Of a stretch of 64,000 bases of DNA, positions 20,581 through 29,010 are shown in pieces; positions within the stretch are counted from its first letter, which is position 1, and the number at the start of each line of letters is the position of its first letter. The notes under the pieces were generated by a model. That model searched no databases. It saw only the letters and a program-made list of their open reading frames with translations, and was not told the origin of the DNA. This DNA comes from Flavobacterium sp. (GTDB taxonomy: Bacteria > Bacteroidota > Bacteroidia > Flavobacteriales > Flavobacteriaceae): contig JAIPAM010000002.1 in the NCBI GenBank assembly GCA_021740105.1, positions 1 through 64,000 on the forward strand, written 5' to 3'. A program made the position numbers and the translations under genes.

Positions 20581-21753
20581 ATGAATATAAAGAATAAAAT
20601 AAAAGTCTTATCAATTATTGGATTGCTCGTATTGACATTATCCGGATATAGTCAGAGTAATAAATTTAAAGTTACTTTAGATGCAGGTCATGGTGATCAC
20701 GATTTTGGAGCAGTTTATAATGGACATATTGAAAAGAATATTTCATTAGCAATTGTTTTAAAAGTAGGAAAAATATTAGAAGATCAACCCAATTTTGAGG
20801 TGAATTATACTCGAGAAACAGACGTTTTTATTGGATTAGTTGAACGTGCCAATATTGCCAATAGAGTCGACTCTAATATTTTTGTTTCTATCCATTGCAA
20901 CGCCAATAAAAATACTGTCGCTGATGGTACCGAGACTTATGTAATGGGGATGACCAAAAATGCTTCTAGTTTAGCGGTCGCTAAAAATGAGAATGAGGTG
21001 GTCACATTAGAGAAAGATTATAAACAAAAATACAATGGTTACGACCCTAGTTCTCCGGAAACATTAATAGGATTAACATTAATGCAGGAGGATTATCTTA
21101 ATAATAGTATTGCCCTTGCTGCTAAAGTCGAAGATGAGTTTGCTAGAATTGGAAAAAAAATTAGAGGTGGAGGTGTGAAACAAGCTCCTTACATGGTTCT
21201 TCATAAAGCTTACATGCCTAGAGTTTTGATAGAAACTGGCTTTGTTTCAAATCCTGTTGAAGGTGCTATTTTAGATTCTGAGGAAGGTCAAAATGATATT
21301 GCTAATGCAATTGCTCAGGCAATAATTAGTTATAAAAAAGAATATTTTGGAAACGGTGATGGGTATTCTGAAGACAATCGTCCTTCTAGAAAAATAGTAG
21401 ATAAGCCACTTACCAACTCAACAGTTCCAACAAAAAAGGAAACGGTGAAAGTGGATGAAGTAATTAAAAAAGATCCAAAAAAAGAAATTAGCAATGAATC
21501 TGGATTGGTTTTTAAAGTTCAAATAGCAGCTAGTAGTAAAAAAATGGATTTAGATCCTAGTAATTTCAAAGGACTAAAAAATATCGAAATTGAGGAAACA
21601 GGCACCATTAATAAATATTTCTATGGAACCTCCTTTAATTATGAGGAAACTAAGAAATATTTGACTGAAGCCAAATTAAAAGGATATAATTCAGCCTTTA
21701 TTGTAGCGCTTAAAAATGGGAAGTCAATTCCCTTAAAAGATGCAGTTAAATAA
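20581..21753 (+). CDS. N-acetylmuramoyl-L-alanine amidase with C-terminal SPOR domain
   Basis: A 390-residue periplasmic Amidase_3 enzyme that cleaves the bond between MurNAc and the stem peptide, used in cell separation. A signal peptide (residues 1-25, SGYSQ) precedes the catalytic domain. The zinc ligands are His37 in DAGHG, Glu51 in IEKN and His105 in SIHCNAN. The catalytic Glu218 is in VLIETGF. A Lys- and Pro-rich linker (residues about 260-310) leads to a SPOR-like domain (about 315-385), which binds denuded septal glycan. It is followed by the MCE gene, which has its own promoter motif. Confidence 0.93.
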   Translation: MNIKNKIKVLSIIGLLVLTLSGYSQSNKFKVTLDAGHGDHDFGAVYNGHIEKNISLAIVLKVGKILEDQPNFEVNYTRETDVFIGLVERANIANRVDSNIFVSIHCNANKNTVADGTETYVMGMTKNASSLAVAKNENEVVTLEKDYKQKYNGYDPSSPETLIGLTLMQEDYLNNSIALAAKVEDEFARIGKKIRGGGVKQAPYMVLHKAYMPRVLIETGFVSNPVEGAILDSEEGQNDIANAIAQAIISYKKEYFGNGDGYSEDNRPSRKIVDKPLTNSTVPTKKETVKVDEVIKKDPKKEISNESGLVFKVQIAASSKKMDLDPSNFKGLKNIEIEETGTINKYFYGTSFNYEETKKYLTEAKLKGYNSAFIVALKNGKSIPLKDAVK

Positions 21754-21777
21754 TTCTGTATTACCAAAGTTTTATTT

Positions 21778-21785
21778 TAAATTTG
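21778..21785 (+). promoter_or_regulatory. -7 promoter element for the MCE/MlaD gene
   Basis: TAAATTTG matches TAnnTTTG exactly, 16 bases before the TTG start at 21802. It suggests that the MCE gene and the genes behind it can be transcribed separately from the amidase gene. Confidence 0.45.
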
Positions 21786-21801
21786 TACAAAATATCTGAA
21801 A

Positions 21802-22761
21802 TTGAAAATCACTAAAGAAATTAAAGCCGGCATATTAGTTATTGCATCTATCTCCTTATTCATTTGGGGTTATAGTTATTTAAAAGGCAAAGACATACTT
21901 AATAATTACAAAACATTTTATGTTGTATATCAAAATGTTGAAGGATTAGCAGAAACTGCACCAATTACTATTAATGGACTTGTTGTAGGTCAAGTAGCAG
22001 GAATAAAACTCCAACCTAATGGTGAAATTTTAGTCCAACTCCAAATTAAAAATGATTTCCCTTTTTCAAAATCGAGTGTGGTAGCTATTTATGAACCTGG
22101 ATTAATTGCAGGTAAACAGCTACAAATTATTCCTAATTTTAATGACAAAACATTAGCTGTAAGCGGAGATACTTTAACTAGTACTGTAAAGAAAGGGTTA
22201 ACTGATTTAGTAAGTGATAAATTGGCACCTTTACAACAAAAAATAGAAAAGATGGTTGTAAATGCTGATTTGCTTTTAACCAATTTAAATGAAGTATTAG
22301 ATGCAAAATCTAAAGAGAATTTAAAAAACAGTATTTCTAACTTGAACAAAACTATCGAAGGTTTTAATTCGGTAGTAGAAAATGCCAATTCAATATTATC
22401 AAATAATAAAGGTAATATTGATAAAACATTTTCCAACTTAAATAAAGTATCAACTGATTTTTCTAAAATATCAGATTCATTATCAAAAGCCAACCTTACA
22501 AAAGTGGTTAATGATTTAGAAAAAACACTTTCTAACGTTGACAAAATTATGAATGACGTTCAGTCTGGAAAAGGTTCTCTAGGTAAAATTGTTAAAGATG
22601 ATGCCTTGTATAACAATTTAGAAAAAACTTCAAAAGAATTGGAATTGCTATTACAAGATTTAAGGTTAAACCCAACCAGATATATTAATATTTCCTTATT
22701 TGGCAAGAAAAACAAGCCTTATAAAAACCTAACCGATTCTATTAAAAACGTTAAAAACTAA
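21802..22761 (+). CDS. MlaD/MCE family lipid-transport substrate-binding protein
   Basis: A 319-residue MCE-domain protein of the kind that carries phospholipids between membranes with an Mla-type ABC transporter. It has a single N-terminal membrane anchor (residues 10-27), an MCE domain (about 35-115, with VEGLAETAPITINGLVVGQV and PGLIAGKQLQI), and then a long helical, Asn/Ser/Lys-rich tail that probably forms a coiled coil. The start is TTG (MKITKEIKAG), fixed by the anchor position. The ATPase and permease genes are not in this window. Confidence 0.9.
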   Translation: MKITKEIKAGILVIASISLFIWGYSYLKGKDILNNYKTFYVVYQNVEGLAETAPITINGLVVGQVAGIKLQPNGEILVQLQIKNDFPFSKSSVVAIYEPGLIAGKQLQIIPNFNDKTLAVSGDTLTSTVKKGLTDLVSDKLAPLQQKIEKMVVNADLLLTNLNEVLDAKSKENLKNSISNLNKTIEGFNSVVENANSILSNNKGNIDKTFSNLNKVSTDFSKISDSLSKANLTKVVNDLEKTLSNVDKIMNDVQSGKGSLGKIVKDDALYNNLEKTSKELELLLQDLRLNPTRYINISLFGKKNKPYKNLTDSIKNVKN

Positions 22762-22767
22762 ATCTTT

Positions 22768-24096
22768 ATGGGATTAGTAAACTTATTATTTGCAATTATT
22801 TTAGTTTTAGGTTTTGGTTTTTTTACTATTAATATTAGAAAAATAATCAGGAACATAAAATTAGGTCAAGAGGTAAATCGTTCAGATAATCCTTCCCTTA
22901 GATGGAAAAATATGGCCATGATTGCTCTTGGACAATCTAAAATGGTTAAAAGACCAATTGCTGGAATTCTTCACATTATAGTTTATGTTGGATTTGTAAT
23001 CATCAATATTGAATTTCTTGAAATTATTATTGATGGTCTTTTTGGAACGCACAGAATATTTTCTGGTTTAGGGACTGTTTATAATTTCCTAATTGGTTCA
23101 TTTGAAATTTTGGCATTCTTGGTGTTGGTTGCGGTGATTATTTTCTACATTAGAAGAAATGTTATAAAACTAAACCGATTTATTCACAACGATTTAAAAG
23201 GTTGGCCAAAAACCGATGCCAATTATATATTGTATTTTGAGATTGTATTAATGTCACTCTTTTTATTAATGAATGCTGCCGATTTACATTTGCAAAATGT
23301 GGCAGGTGGTTTTGATCATTATATTAAAGCTGGTTCGTTTCCAATTTCTCAATTCCTTTTACCTATTTTCGAAGGTCTTTCAATACAAGCTGTTTTCCTA
23401 TTAGAAAGATCATTTTGGTGGTTACACATTATAGGGATATTAGTATTCTTGAATTACCTCTATTTTTCTAAACACCTTCATATTTTATTGGCCTTCCCTA
23501 ATACTTATTATGCCAATTTAAATCCTGCTGGCCAATTTGATAATTTAGAATCGGTTACAAAAGAAGTAAAATTAATGATGGATCCAAACGCTGATCCATT
23601 TGCTGCAGCTCCAATAGACGAAAGTACAGTACCTTCAAAATTTGGTGCTAGTGACGTTCAAGATTTTAATTGGGTACAATTACTAAACGCTTATACTTGT
23701 ACGGAATGTGGACGATGCACCTCTGTTTGTCCAGCAAATCAAACAGGAAAAAAATTATCTCCACGAAAAATAATGATGGACACAAGAGACCGTTTAGTGG
23801 AAGTGGGGAACAATATCGATAAAAATAAAGGCGTATTCATTCCAGATAATGTAACCCTTTTAAATAATTACATTTCATCTGAAGAAATTTGGGCTTGTAC
23901 TTCCTGTAATGCTTGCGTTGAAGAATGTCCGGTAAATATCAACCCATTGTCTATTATAATGGATATGCGAAGGTATTTAGTAATGGAACAAAGCGCCGCA
24001 CCAATGTCTTTAAATAATATGATGAGTAATATTGAAAATAATGGTGCTCCGTGGCAATACAATCAACAAGATCGATTGAATTGGAAAGAGGAATAA
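22768..24096 (+). CDS. Membrane-anchored 2x[4Fe-4S] reductase subunit
   Basis: A 442-residue protein with an N-terminal membrane part of about five helices (residues 1-235), which has His residues that could ligate heme. A ferredoxin-like domain with two cluster motifs follows: CTECGRCTSVC (Cys311, 314, 317, 321) and CTSCNACVEEC (Cys377, 380, 383, 387). The layout is that of heterodisulfide-reductase HdrE/HdrD-type or GlpC-like electron-transfer proteins. The matching CCG-domain subunit is encoded at 24636, with one gene between. It begins 6 bases after the MCE gene. The electron donor and acceptor are unknown; a menaquinone link is plausible. Confidence 0.87.
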   Translation: MGLVNLLFAIILVLGFGFFTINIRKIIRNIKLGQEVNRSDNPSLRWKNMAMIALGQSKMVKRPIAGILHIIVYVGFVIINIEFLEIIIDGLFGTHRIFSGLGTVYNFLIGSFEILAFLVLVAVIIFYIRRNVIKLNRFIHNDLKGWPKTDANYILYFEIVLMSLFLLMNAADLHLQNVAGGFDHYIKAGSFPISQFLLPIFEGLSIQAVFLLERSFWWLHIIGILVFLNYLYFSKHLHILLAFPNTYYANLNPAGQFDNLESVTKEVKLMMDPNADPFAAAPIDESTVPSKFGASDVQDFNWVQLLNAYTCTECGRCTSVCPANQTGKKLSPRKIMMDTRDRLVEVGNNIDKNKGVFIPDNVTLLNNYISSEEIWACTSCNACVEECPVNINPLSIIMDMRRYLVMEQSAAPMSLNNMMSNIENNGAPWQYNQQDRLNWKEE

Positions 24097-24120
24097 TGCA
24101 AAGATTATATAACTACAAAA

Positions 24121-24148
24121 CAACAACAATAACAACAACAACAACAAA
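24121..24148 (+). repeat. (CAA)n trinucleotide tract directly before a start codon
   Basis: About nine CAA units with one T interruption run right up to the ATG at 24149. It falls in the leader between the Fe-S gene and the HAD gene. It is unstructured and looks like a ribosome-accessible leader; length variation is possible. Confidence 0.7.
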
Positions 24149-24595
24149 ATGAGTTTGGAAAAATTAGACAAGAAATTAATATCCGCTTCAGAAAATGGTC
24201 AAACTATAAGCCCAATATTAGCAGAAGGAGTAAAGAATTATTTAATTGATATAGACGGTACCATATGTGATGACATTCCAAATGAAGAACCTGAAAGAAT
24301 GCTTACTGCGGGTGTTTATCCAGATGCATTAATTACATTAAATAAATGGTACGATGAAGGCCACATTATTTGTTTTTTCACTTCACGTACAGAAGAACAT
24401 AGAGATTATACTGAAACTTGGTTGAAACAACACGGATTTAAATACCACAGTATGGTAATGGGAAAACCACGTGGTGGTAATTATCATTGGGTTGATAATC
24501 ATTTAGTTAAAGCAACAAGATTCAGAGGAAAATTCACTGATTTAGTTGAAAAAGAAGCAGTCATTCAAGTTTTTGATGACGAACATCACGTATAA
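24149..24595 (+). CDS. HAD-superfamily phosphatase-like protein
   Basis: A 148-residue HAD-fold protein. Motif I is LIDIDGT with Asp34 (nucleophile) and Asp36, motif II is FFTSRT, and a lysine-containing MGKPRGGNYHWVDNH segment follows. The cap is minimal, so it resembles small LNS2-like or polynucleotide-phosphatase-like HAD proteins. Flavobacterial homologues are sometimes labelled phosphoheptose isomerase, but no isomerase (SIS) motif is visible. It lies between the two halves of the Fe-S reductase pair and is probably co-transcribed with them. The substrate is unknown. Confidence 0.82.
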   Translation: MSLEKLDKKLISASENGQTISPILAEGVKNYLIDIDGTICDDIPNEEPERMLTAGVYPDALITLNKWYDEGHIICFFTSRTEEHRDYTETWLKQHGFKYHSMVMGKPRGGNYHWVDNHLVKATRFRGKFTDLVEKEAVIQVFDDEHHV

Positions 24596-24635
24596 TAATA
24601 GATAATTTATTAGTTGATAAAATAATAATTTGAAT

Positions 24636-25427
24636 ATGTCAGAAAATTTAGTTGTTCCAACAATGGCAGAAATGCTTGCTCAAGGCAAACAACCCGAAGT
24701 ATTATTTTGGGTAGGTTGTTCAGGTAGTTTCGACGATAGAGCTAAGAAAATTACAAAAGCATTCGTAAAGATTTTAAATCGATCGAATGTTTCTTTTGCT
24801 GTTCTAGGAACTGAAGAAAGTTGTTCAGGTGATCCTGCTAAACGTGCTGGAAATGAATTTCTTTTTCAAATGCAAGCCATGATGAATATTGAAGTTCTAA
24901 ATGCTTATGAAGCAAAGAAAATTGTAACTGCGTGTCCACATTGTTTCAATACTTTAAAAAATGAATATCCCGAGTTAGGCGGAAAATACGAAGTTATTCA
25001 TCATACAGAATTTTTGAAATCGCTATTAAATGACGGTCGTTTAACTATTGAAGGCGGACAATTTAACGGCAAGAAAATTACTTTCCATGATCCTTGCTAT
25101 TTAGGAAGAGCCAATTCTATTTATGAAGCACCTAGAGATTTGATTGATAAATTAGATGCTGAATTGGTTGAAATGAAACGCTCAAAGGCAAATGGATTGT
25201 GCTGTGGTGCTGGTGGTGCTCAGATGTTTAAAGATGCTGAAGCTGGAAATAAAGAAGTTAATATCGAAAGAACTGAAGATGCATTAAATACCAATCCTGA
25301 TATTATTGCTACTGGTTGTCCATTTTGCAATACCATGTTAACTGATGGAATAAAGAATAAAGAAAAAGAAGGTGAAGTTAAAGTGATGGACATTGCCGAA
25401 TTGATTGCTAACGCCCAAGACTTATAA
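24636..25427 (+). CDS. CCG-domain (Fe-S)-binding protein, HdrD/GlpC-like catalytic subunit
   Basis: A 263-residue protein with two cysteine-rich CCG domains. The motifs are FWVGCSGSFD near the N-terminus, TACPHCFNTLKNEYP, DPCYLGR, LCCGAGGAQMF and TGCPFCNTM. Such domains bind a catalytic Fe-S cluster in heterodisulfide reductase HdrD and succinate:quinone reductase SdhE. I chose the ATG at 24636 (MSENLVVP) rather than the TTG two codons earlier. With the membrane 2x[4Fe-4S] protein at 22768 it probably forms one membrane reductase complex. The substrate is unknown. Confidence 0.88.
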   Translation: MSENLVVPTMAEMLAQGKQPEVLFWVGCSGSFDDRAKKITKAFVKILNRSNVSFAVLGTEESCSGDPAKRAGNEFLFQMQAMMNIEVLNAYEAKKIVTACPHCFNTLKNEYPELGGKYEVIHHTEFLKSLLNDGRLTIEGGQFNGKKITFHDPCYLGRANSIYEAPRDLIDKLDAELVEMKRSKANGLCCGAGGAQMFKDAEAGNKEVNIERTEDALNTNPDIIATGCPFCNTMLTDGIKNKEKEGEVKVMDIAELIANAQDL

Positions 25428-25436
25428 AAAAATATC

Positions 25437-25919
25437 ATGTATATTCCATTTGAAAATTTACCTGAGGAATCTAAAATTTGGATCTACCAATCCAATAGAA
25501 AATTTTCTGATGAAGAAATTGTTGAAATTGAAATTGTTTTAAAAGATTTCATAGAAAATTGGGCTGCTCATGGCACCGGACTTGAAGCTTCCTACCAATT
25601 GAAATACAATCGTTTTATTATACTTGCGGTCAATCAAGAAATTCAAATGGCTACCGGCTGTTCAATAGATTCTTCCGTTCGATTTATTCAAGATTTGGAA
25701 CAAAAATACAATGTAGATTTGTTGGATAAAATGAATGTTACCTTCAAACTAGGGGAACACGTAGCGCATAAAACTTTGATAGATTTCAAAAAAATGGCCA
25801 AAGACAAAGCGGTTACTGAAAATACAATTGTCTTTAATAACCTTATAAATAATATCGCTGAGTATAATGAATCGTGGGAAGTTCCTGCGATGGATAGCTG
25901 GCACAGTCGCTTTTTTTAA
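25437..25919 (+). CDS. Conserved Bacteroidota protein often labelled ABC transporter ATPase
   Basis: A 160-residue soluble protein (MYIPFENLP start). I believe it belongs to a Bacteroidota-only family whose members are often annotated as ABC transporter ATPase. There is no Walker A, Walker B or signature motif, so that label is not supported by the sequence. A conserved-looking centre, GCSIDSSVRFIQDLE, contains one cysteine. It lies 9 bases after the CCG gene and 9 bases before the GH3 gene, as an operon member. Function unknown. Confidence 0.75.
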   Translation: MYIPFENLPEESKIWIYQSNRKFSDEEIVEIEIVLKDFIENWAAHGTGLEASYQLKYNRFIILAVNQEIQMATGCSIDSSVRFIQDLEQKYNVDLLDKMNVTFKLGEHVAHKTLIDFKKMAKDKAVTENTIVFNNLINNIAEYNESWEVPAMDSWHSRFF

Positions 25920-25928
25920 TAGAAATAA

Positions 25929-28900
25929 ATGAAACCAACTCAATTCATTCCTATTGTAGTTTTATTCTTACTAGTATTTGTTTTTTCATGTTCTTCAACC
26001 AAACATTTAAATTCAAAAAATACTGTTGCTAATGACTTTGAATCCGAATTACAAATTGATAGAAAACATACTAAAAATCCTTTCTTTGAAGAATCTGATA
26101 AAGAGGAAAAATGGGTAGATAGCGTTTACAATCAAATGACTTTTAATGAAAAAGTAGGTCAGTTATTTATGGTTGCTGCCTATTCCAATAAAGATTCGAT
26201 TCATGTTAATTCCATTGATAAATTGATTAAAGAATCAAAAATAGGGGGATTGATATTCTTTCAAGGGGGGCCAGTTCGCCAAGCCAATTTAACCAACAGA
26301 TACCAATCAAAATCAAAATTACCCTTGTTTATTGGTATTGATGCAGAATGGGGCTTAAGTATGCGTTTGGATTCTACTTATAAATACCCATGGAACATGA
26401 CTTTGGGCGCAATTCGTGATACCAAATTCATTGAAAAAGTAGGTTCTAAAATGGGACTAGAAAGCAAAAGATTAGGAATTCATTTTAATTTTGCTCCAGT
26501 ATTAGATATCAATACCAATCCTAAAAATCCAATAATTGGTTTCCGATCTTTCGGTGAAAACAAGGAAAATGTAACACAAAGTGCCTTAGCATTAATGAAA
26601 GGCTTTCAAAGTCAAGGCGTTTTCTCCACTGGTAAACATTTTCCAGGTCATGGTGATACTGAAGCGGATTCTCACTTATCATTACCCAACGTATCTTTTT
26701 CAAAAGAAAGAATTAATGACGTGGAATTTTATCCCTATAAAAAATTATTTAATGAAGGTTTAGCTTCCGTAATGGTGGCTCATTTAAGTGTTCCTAGCTT
26801 AGAACCAAGAATTAATTATCCAACTTCCATATCCTATAATGTGGTTACCAATATTTTACAAAATCAATTGGGTTTTGAAGGTTTGGTTTTTACTGATGCA
26901 TTAAACATGAAAGGGGCAAGTAATTATAAAAAAGAAGATGGAGTTCCATTGGCTCCTGGAGATATTGATTTAGAAGCATTTTTAGCTGGAAATGACATTT
27001 TGTTGTTCTCGGAAAATGTACCTGCGGCCATCGAGAAAATTGGTATGGCTTATCAAAATGGATTAATTTCAGAATATCGATTGGCAAGATCGGTAAAGAA
27101 AATTCTAAGATACAAATATTTTGCGGGCCTTAATAATTACAAAGCGATTCCAACTGAGAATCTAGTTAACGATATTTATCCAAGTTCAAATGATGCTTTA
27201 CAGTATCAATTGTATGAAAATGCAATAACTGTTATTAAAAATAAGAATACTATTTTACCGATAAAAGCATTAGAAAATAATAAAATAGCTTACGTTAAAT
27301 TAGGAGATGATAACAATAGTAAATTTGTTACTACCTTAAAAAAGTACACAGAAATTAATGAAGTTACTAGTGACAATATCGATAGTTTAAATGTAAAATT
27401 AAGTAATTACAATACGGTTATTGTTGGTTTTCACAAATCAGATAAAGCATGGAAAAAACAAGATTTTACTGAAACAGAATTACTTTGGTTACAAGAAATA
27501 GCTAAGAAGAACAATGTGATTTTGGACGTTTTCACCAAACCCTATTCCTTATTGCCCGTTACTAATTTTGATGATATTGAATCTGTGGTGGTTTCGTATC
27601 AAAATAGTGACATTTCGCAAGAAGTTTCAGCTGAAATATTATTCGGAGCAATAGAAGCAAAAGGAAAGTTGCCAGTATCAATAGGTGATAATTTTAAAGT
27701 AAATCAAGGTTTATCAACCGAAAAGTTGAATCGATTGGGTTTTTCAACTCCAGAAAATGTGGGAATGAATCCTCAAATACTATCTAAAATTGATGCTTTG
27801 GCAAATAAAGCAATTGATAATAAAATGACTCCAGGATTGCAAATTTTGGTAGCCACAAAGGGAAAAGTTATTTATCAAAAAGCTTTTGGATACCACACTT
27901 ACGAAAATACAGAAAAGGTAGAAAATACTGACGTTTACGATGTAGCATCAATGACAAAAATTATTTCTACTCTTCCAAATGTAATGCAATTGTACGATAA
28001 AAATAAGGTGAATCTAGATTCAAAATTGGGTGACATGTTACCAATGTTTAAGAATTCTGATAAAGCCAACATATCGTTCAAAAATCTCCTTTCTCATTAT
28101 GCAGGATTTCAAGCATGGATTCCTTTTTACAAAGCGACACTGGATAGTTCAAAAATACCTTTAGCTAAATATTATAGTAAAACTAGCAACAATCAATTTT
28201 CTAAAAAAGTGGCAGACAGTCTATATATGAGAAATGATTATCACGATACCATAATGCAAATGATTGTCGACAGTAAGTTATCATTAAAAAAAGAATACAG
28301 ATACAGCGATTTTACTTTTATTATTTTGAAAGAGTATTTAGAAACAATAACGGGAAAAACATTGGATGAATTAAGTGCTGGGAATTTTTATAATTCACTT
28401 GGAATGAACAATACAAAGTATAATCCATTGAATAAATTCGAAAAAAGTAAAATTCCTCCAACAGAAATTGACAACTATTTTAGACACCAAAAAATTCAAG
28501 GATACGTGCATGATATGGAAGCTGCTATGGAAGGTGGAGTAGGTGGTCATGCAGGTATATTCTCTAATTCAATGGATGTTGCTAAAATGATGCAACTGTT
28601 TTTGCAAAAAGGAAACTATGGTAATGTGAGTTACTTTTCATCAAAAACTTTTGACGATTTTAATACTTGCTATTTTTGTAAAGAAGGAAATAGGAGAGGA
28701 CTCGGTTTTGATAAACCCCAATTATCAAACCCTGGACCAACTTGTGGTTGTGTACCAATGATTAGTTTCGGTCATACTGGATTTACAGGAACTATAGCTT
28801 GGGCTGATCCTGAAAATGAAATTGTTTATGTCTTTTTATCCAATAGAACTTTCCCTGAAAGCACCGTTAATAAATTATCCAAAGAGAATATTCGTGAAGA

Positions 28901-28937
28901 TATTCAAAAGGTAATTTATGAAGCTATCGTTAAATAA
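25929..28937 (+). CDS. Lipoprotein fusion: GH3 beta-N-acetylglucosaminidase-like plus serine beta-lactamase-like hydrolase
   Basis: A 1002-residue two-enzyme lipoprotein (lipobox FVFSC, Cys21). Residues about 60-400 are a glycoside hydrolase family 3 domain with the NagZ-type motif KHFPGHG (236-242), Asp247 and His249 (the DSH catalytic pair), and the probable nucleophile Asp323 in FTDALN. Residues about 400-600 are a GH3 C-terminal-like domain. Residues about 610-1000 are a class C beta-lactamase/DD-peptidase-like serine hydrolase with Ser674-x-x-Lys677, Tyr792-Ser-Asp and GHTG (948-951). The protein probably trims peptidoglycan sugars and peptides in the periplasm. It does not by itself indicate beta-lactam resistance. 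Confidence 0.92.
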   Translation: MKPTQFIPIVVLFLLVFVFSCSSTKHLNSKNTVANDFESELQIDRKHTKNPFFEESDKEEKWVDSVYNQMTFNEKVGQLFMVAAYSNKDSIHVNSIDKLIKESKIGGLIFFQGGPVRQANLTNRYQSKSKLPLFIGIDAEWGLSMRLDSTYKYPWNMTLGAIRDTKFIEKVGSKMGLESKRLGIHFNFAPVLDINTNPKNPIIGFRSFGENKENVTQSALALMKGFQSQGVFSTGKHFPGHGDTEADSHLSLPNVSFSKERINDVEFYPYKKLFNEGLASVMVAHLSVPSLEPRINYPTSISYNVVTNILQNQLGFEGLVFTDALNMKGASNYKKEDGVPLAPGDIDLEAFLAGNDILLFSENVPAAIEKIGMAYQNGLISEYRLARSVKKILRYKYFAGLNNYKAIPTENLVNDIYPSSNDALQYQLYENAITVIKNKNTILPIKALENNKIAYVKLGDDNNSKFVTTLKKYTEINEVTSDNIDSLNVKLSNYNTVIVGFHKSDKAWKKQDFTETELLWLQEIAKKNNVILDVFTKPYSLLPVTNFDDIESVVVSYQNSDISQEVSAEILFGAIEAKGKLPVSIGDNFKVNQGLSTEKLNRLGFSTPENVGMNPQILSKIDALANKAIDNKMTPGLQILVATKGKVIYQKAFGYHTYENTEKVENTDVYDVASMTKIISTLPNVMQLYDKNKVNLDSKLGDMLPMFKNSDKANISFKNLLSHYAGFQAWIPFYKATLDSSKIPLAKYYSKTSNNQFSKKVADSLYMRNDYHDTIMQMIVDSKLSLKKEYRYSDFTFIILKEYLETITGKTLDELSAGNFYNSLGMNNTKYNPLNKFEKSKIPPTEIDNYFRHQKIQGYVHDMEAAMEGGVGGHAGIFSNSMDVAKMMQLFLQKGNYGNVSYFSSKTFDDFNTCYFCKEGNRRGLGFDKPQLSNPGPTCGCVPMISFGHTGFTGTIAWADPENEIVYVFLSNRTFPESTVNKLSKENIREDIQKVIYEAIVK

Positions 28938-29010
28938 TTTATTTTATTTAACTAAAGTTTAATTAATCTCAACCCAATTTTTGTTACTTTCGTTTTTCTA
29001 AATTAATACA

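Noticed and set aside
22089..22544. Minus-strand 151-codon frame inside the MCE gene
   Set aside because: It is a shadow of the coding strand with no motif or start signal.
24121..24148. CRISPR array
   Set aside because: Simple CAA microsatellite of 28 bases, without spacers or cas genes.
25437..25919. ABC transporter ATPase
   Set aside because: No Walker A, Walker B or signature motif in 160 residues.
25929..28937. Beta-lactam resistance gene
   Set aside because: The beta-lactamase-like part is fused to a GH3 domain on a lipoprotein and has the YSD variant of the second motif; a cell-wall role is more likely.
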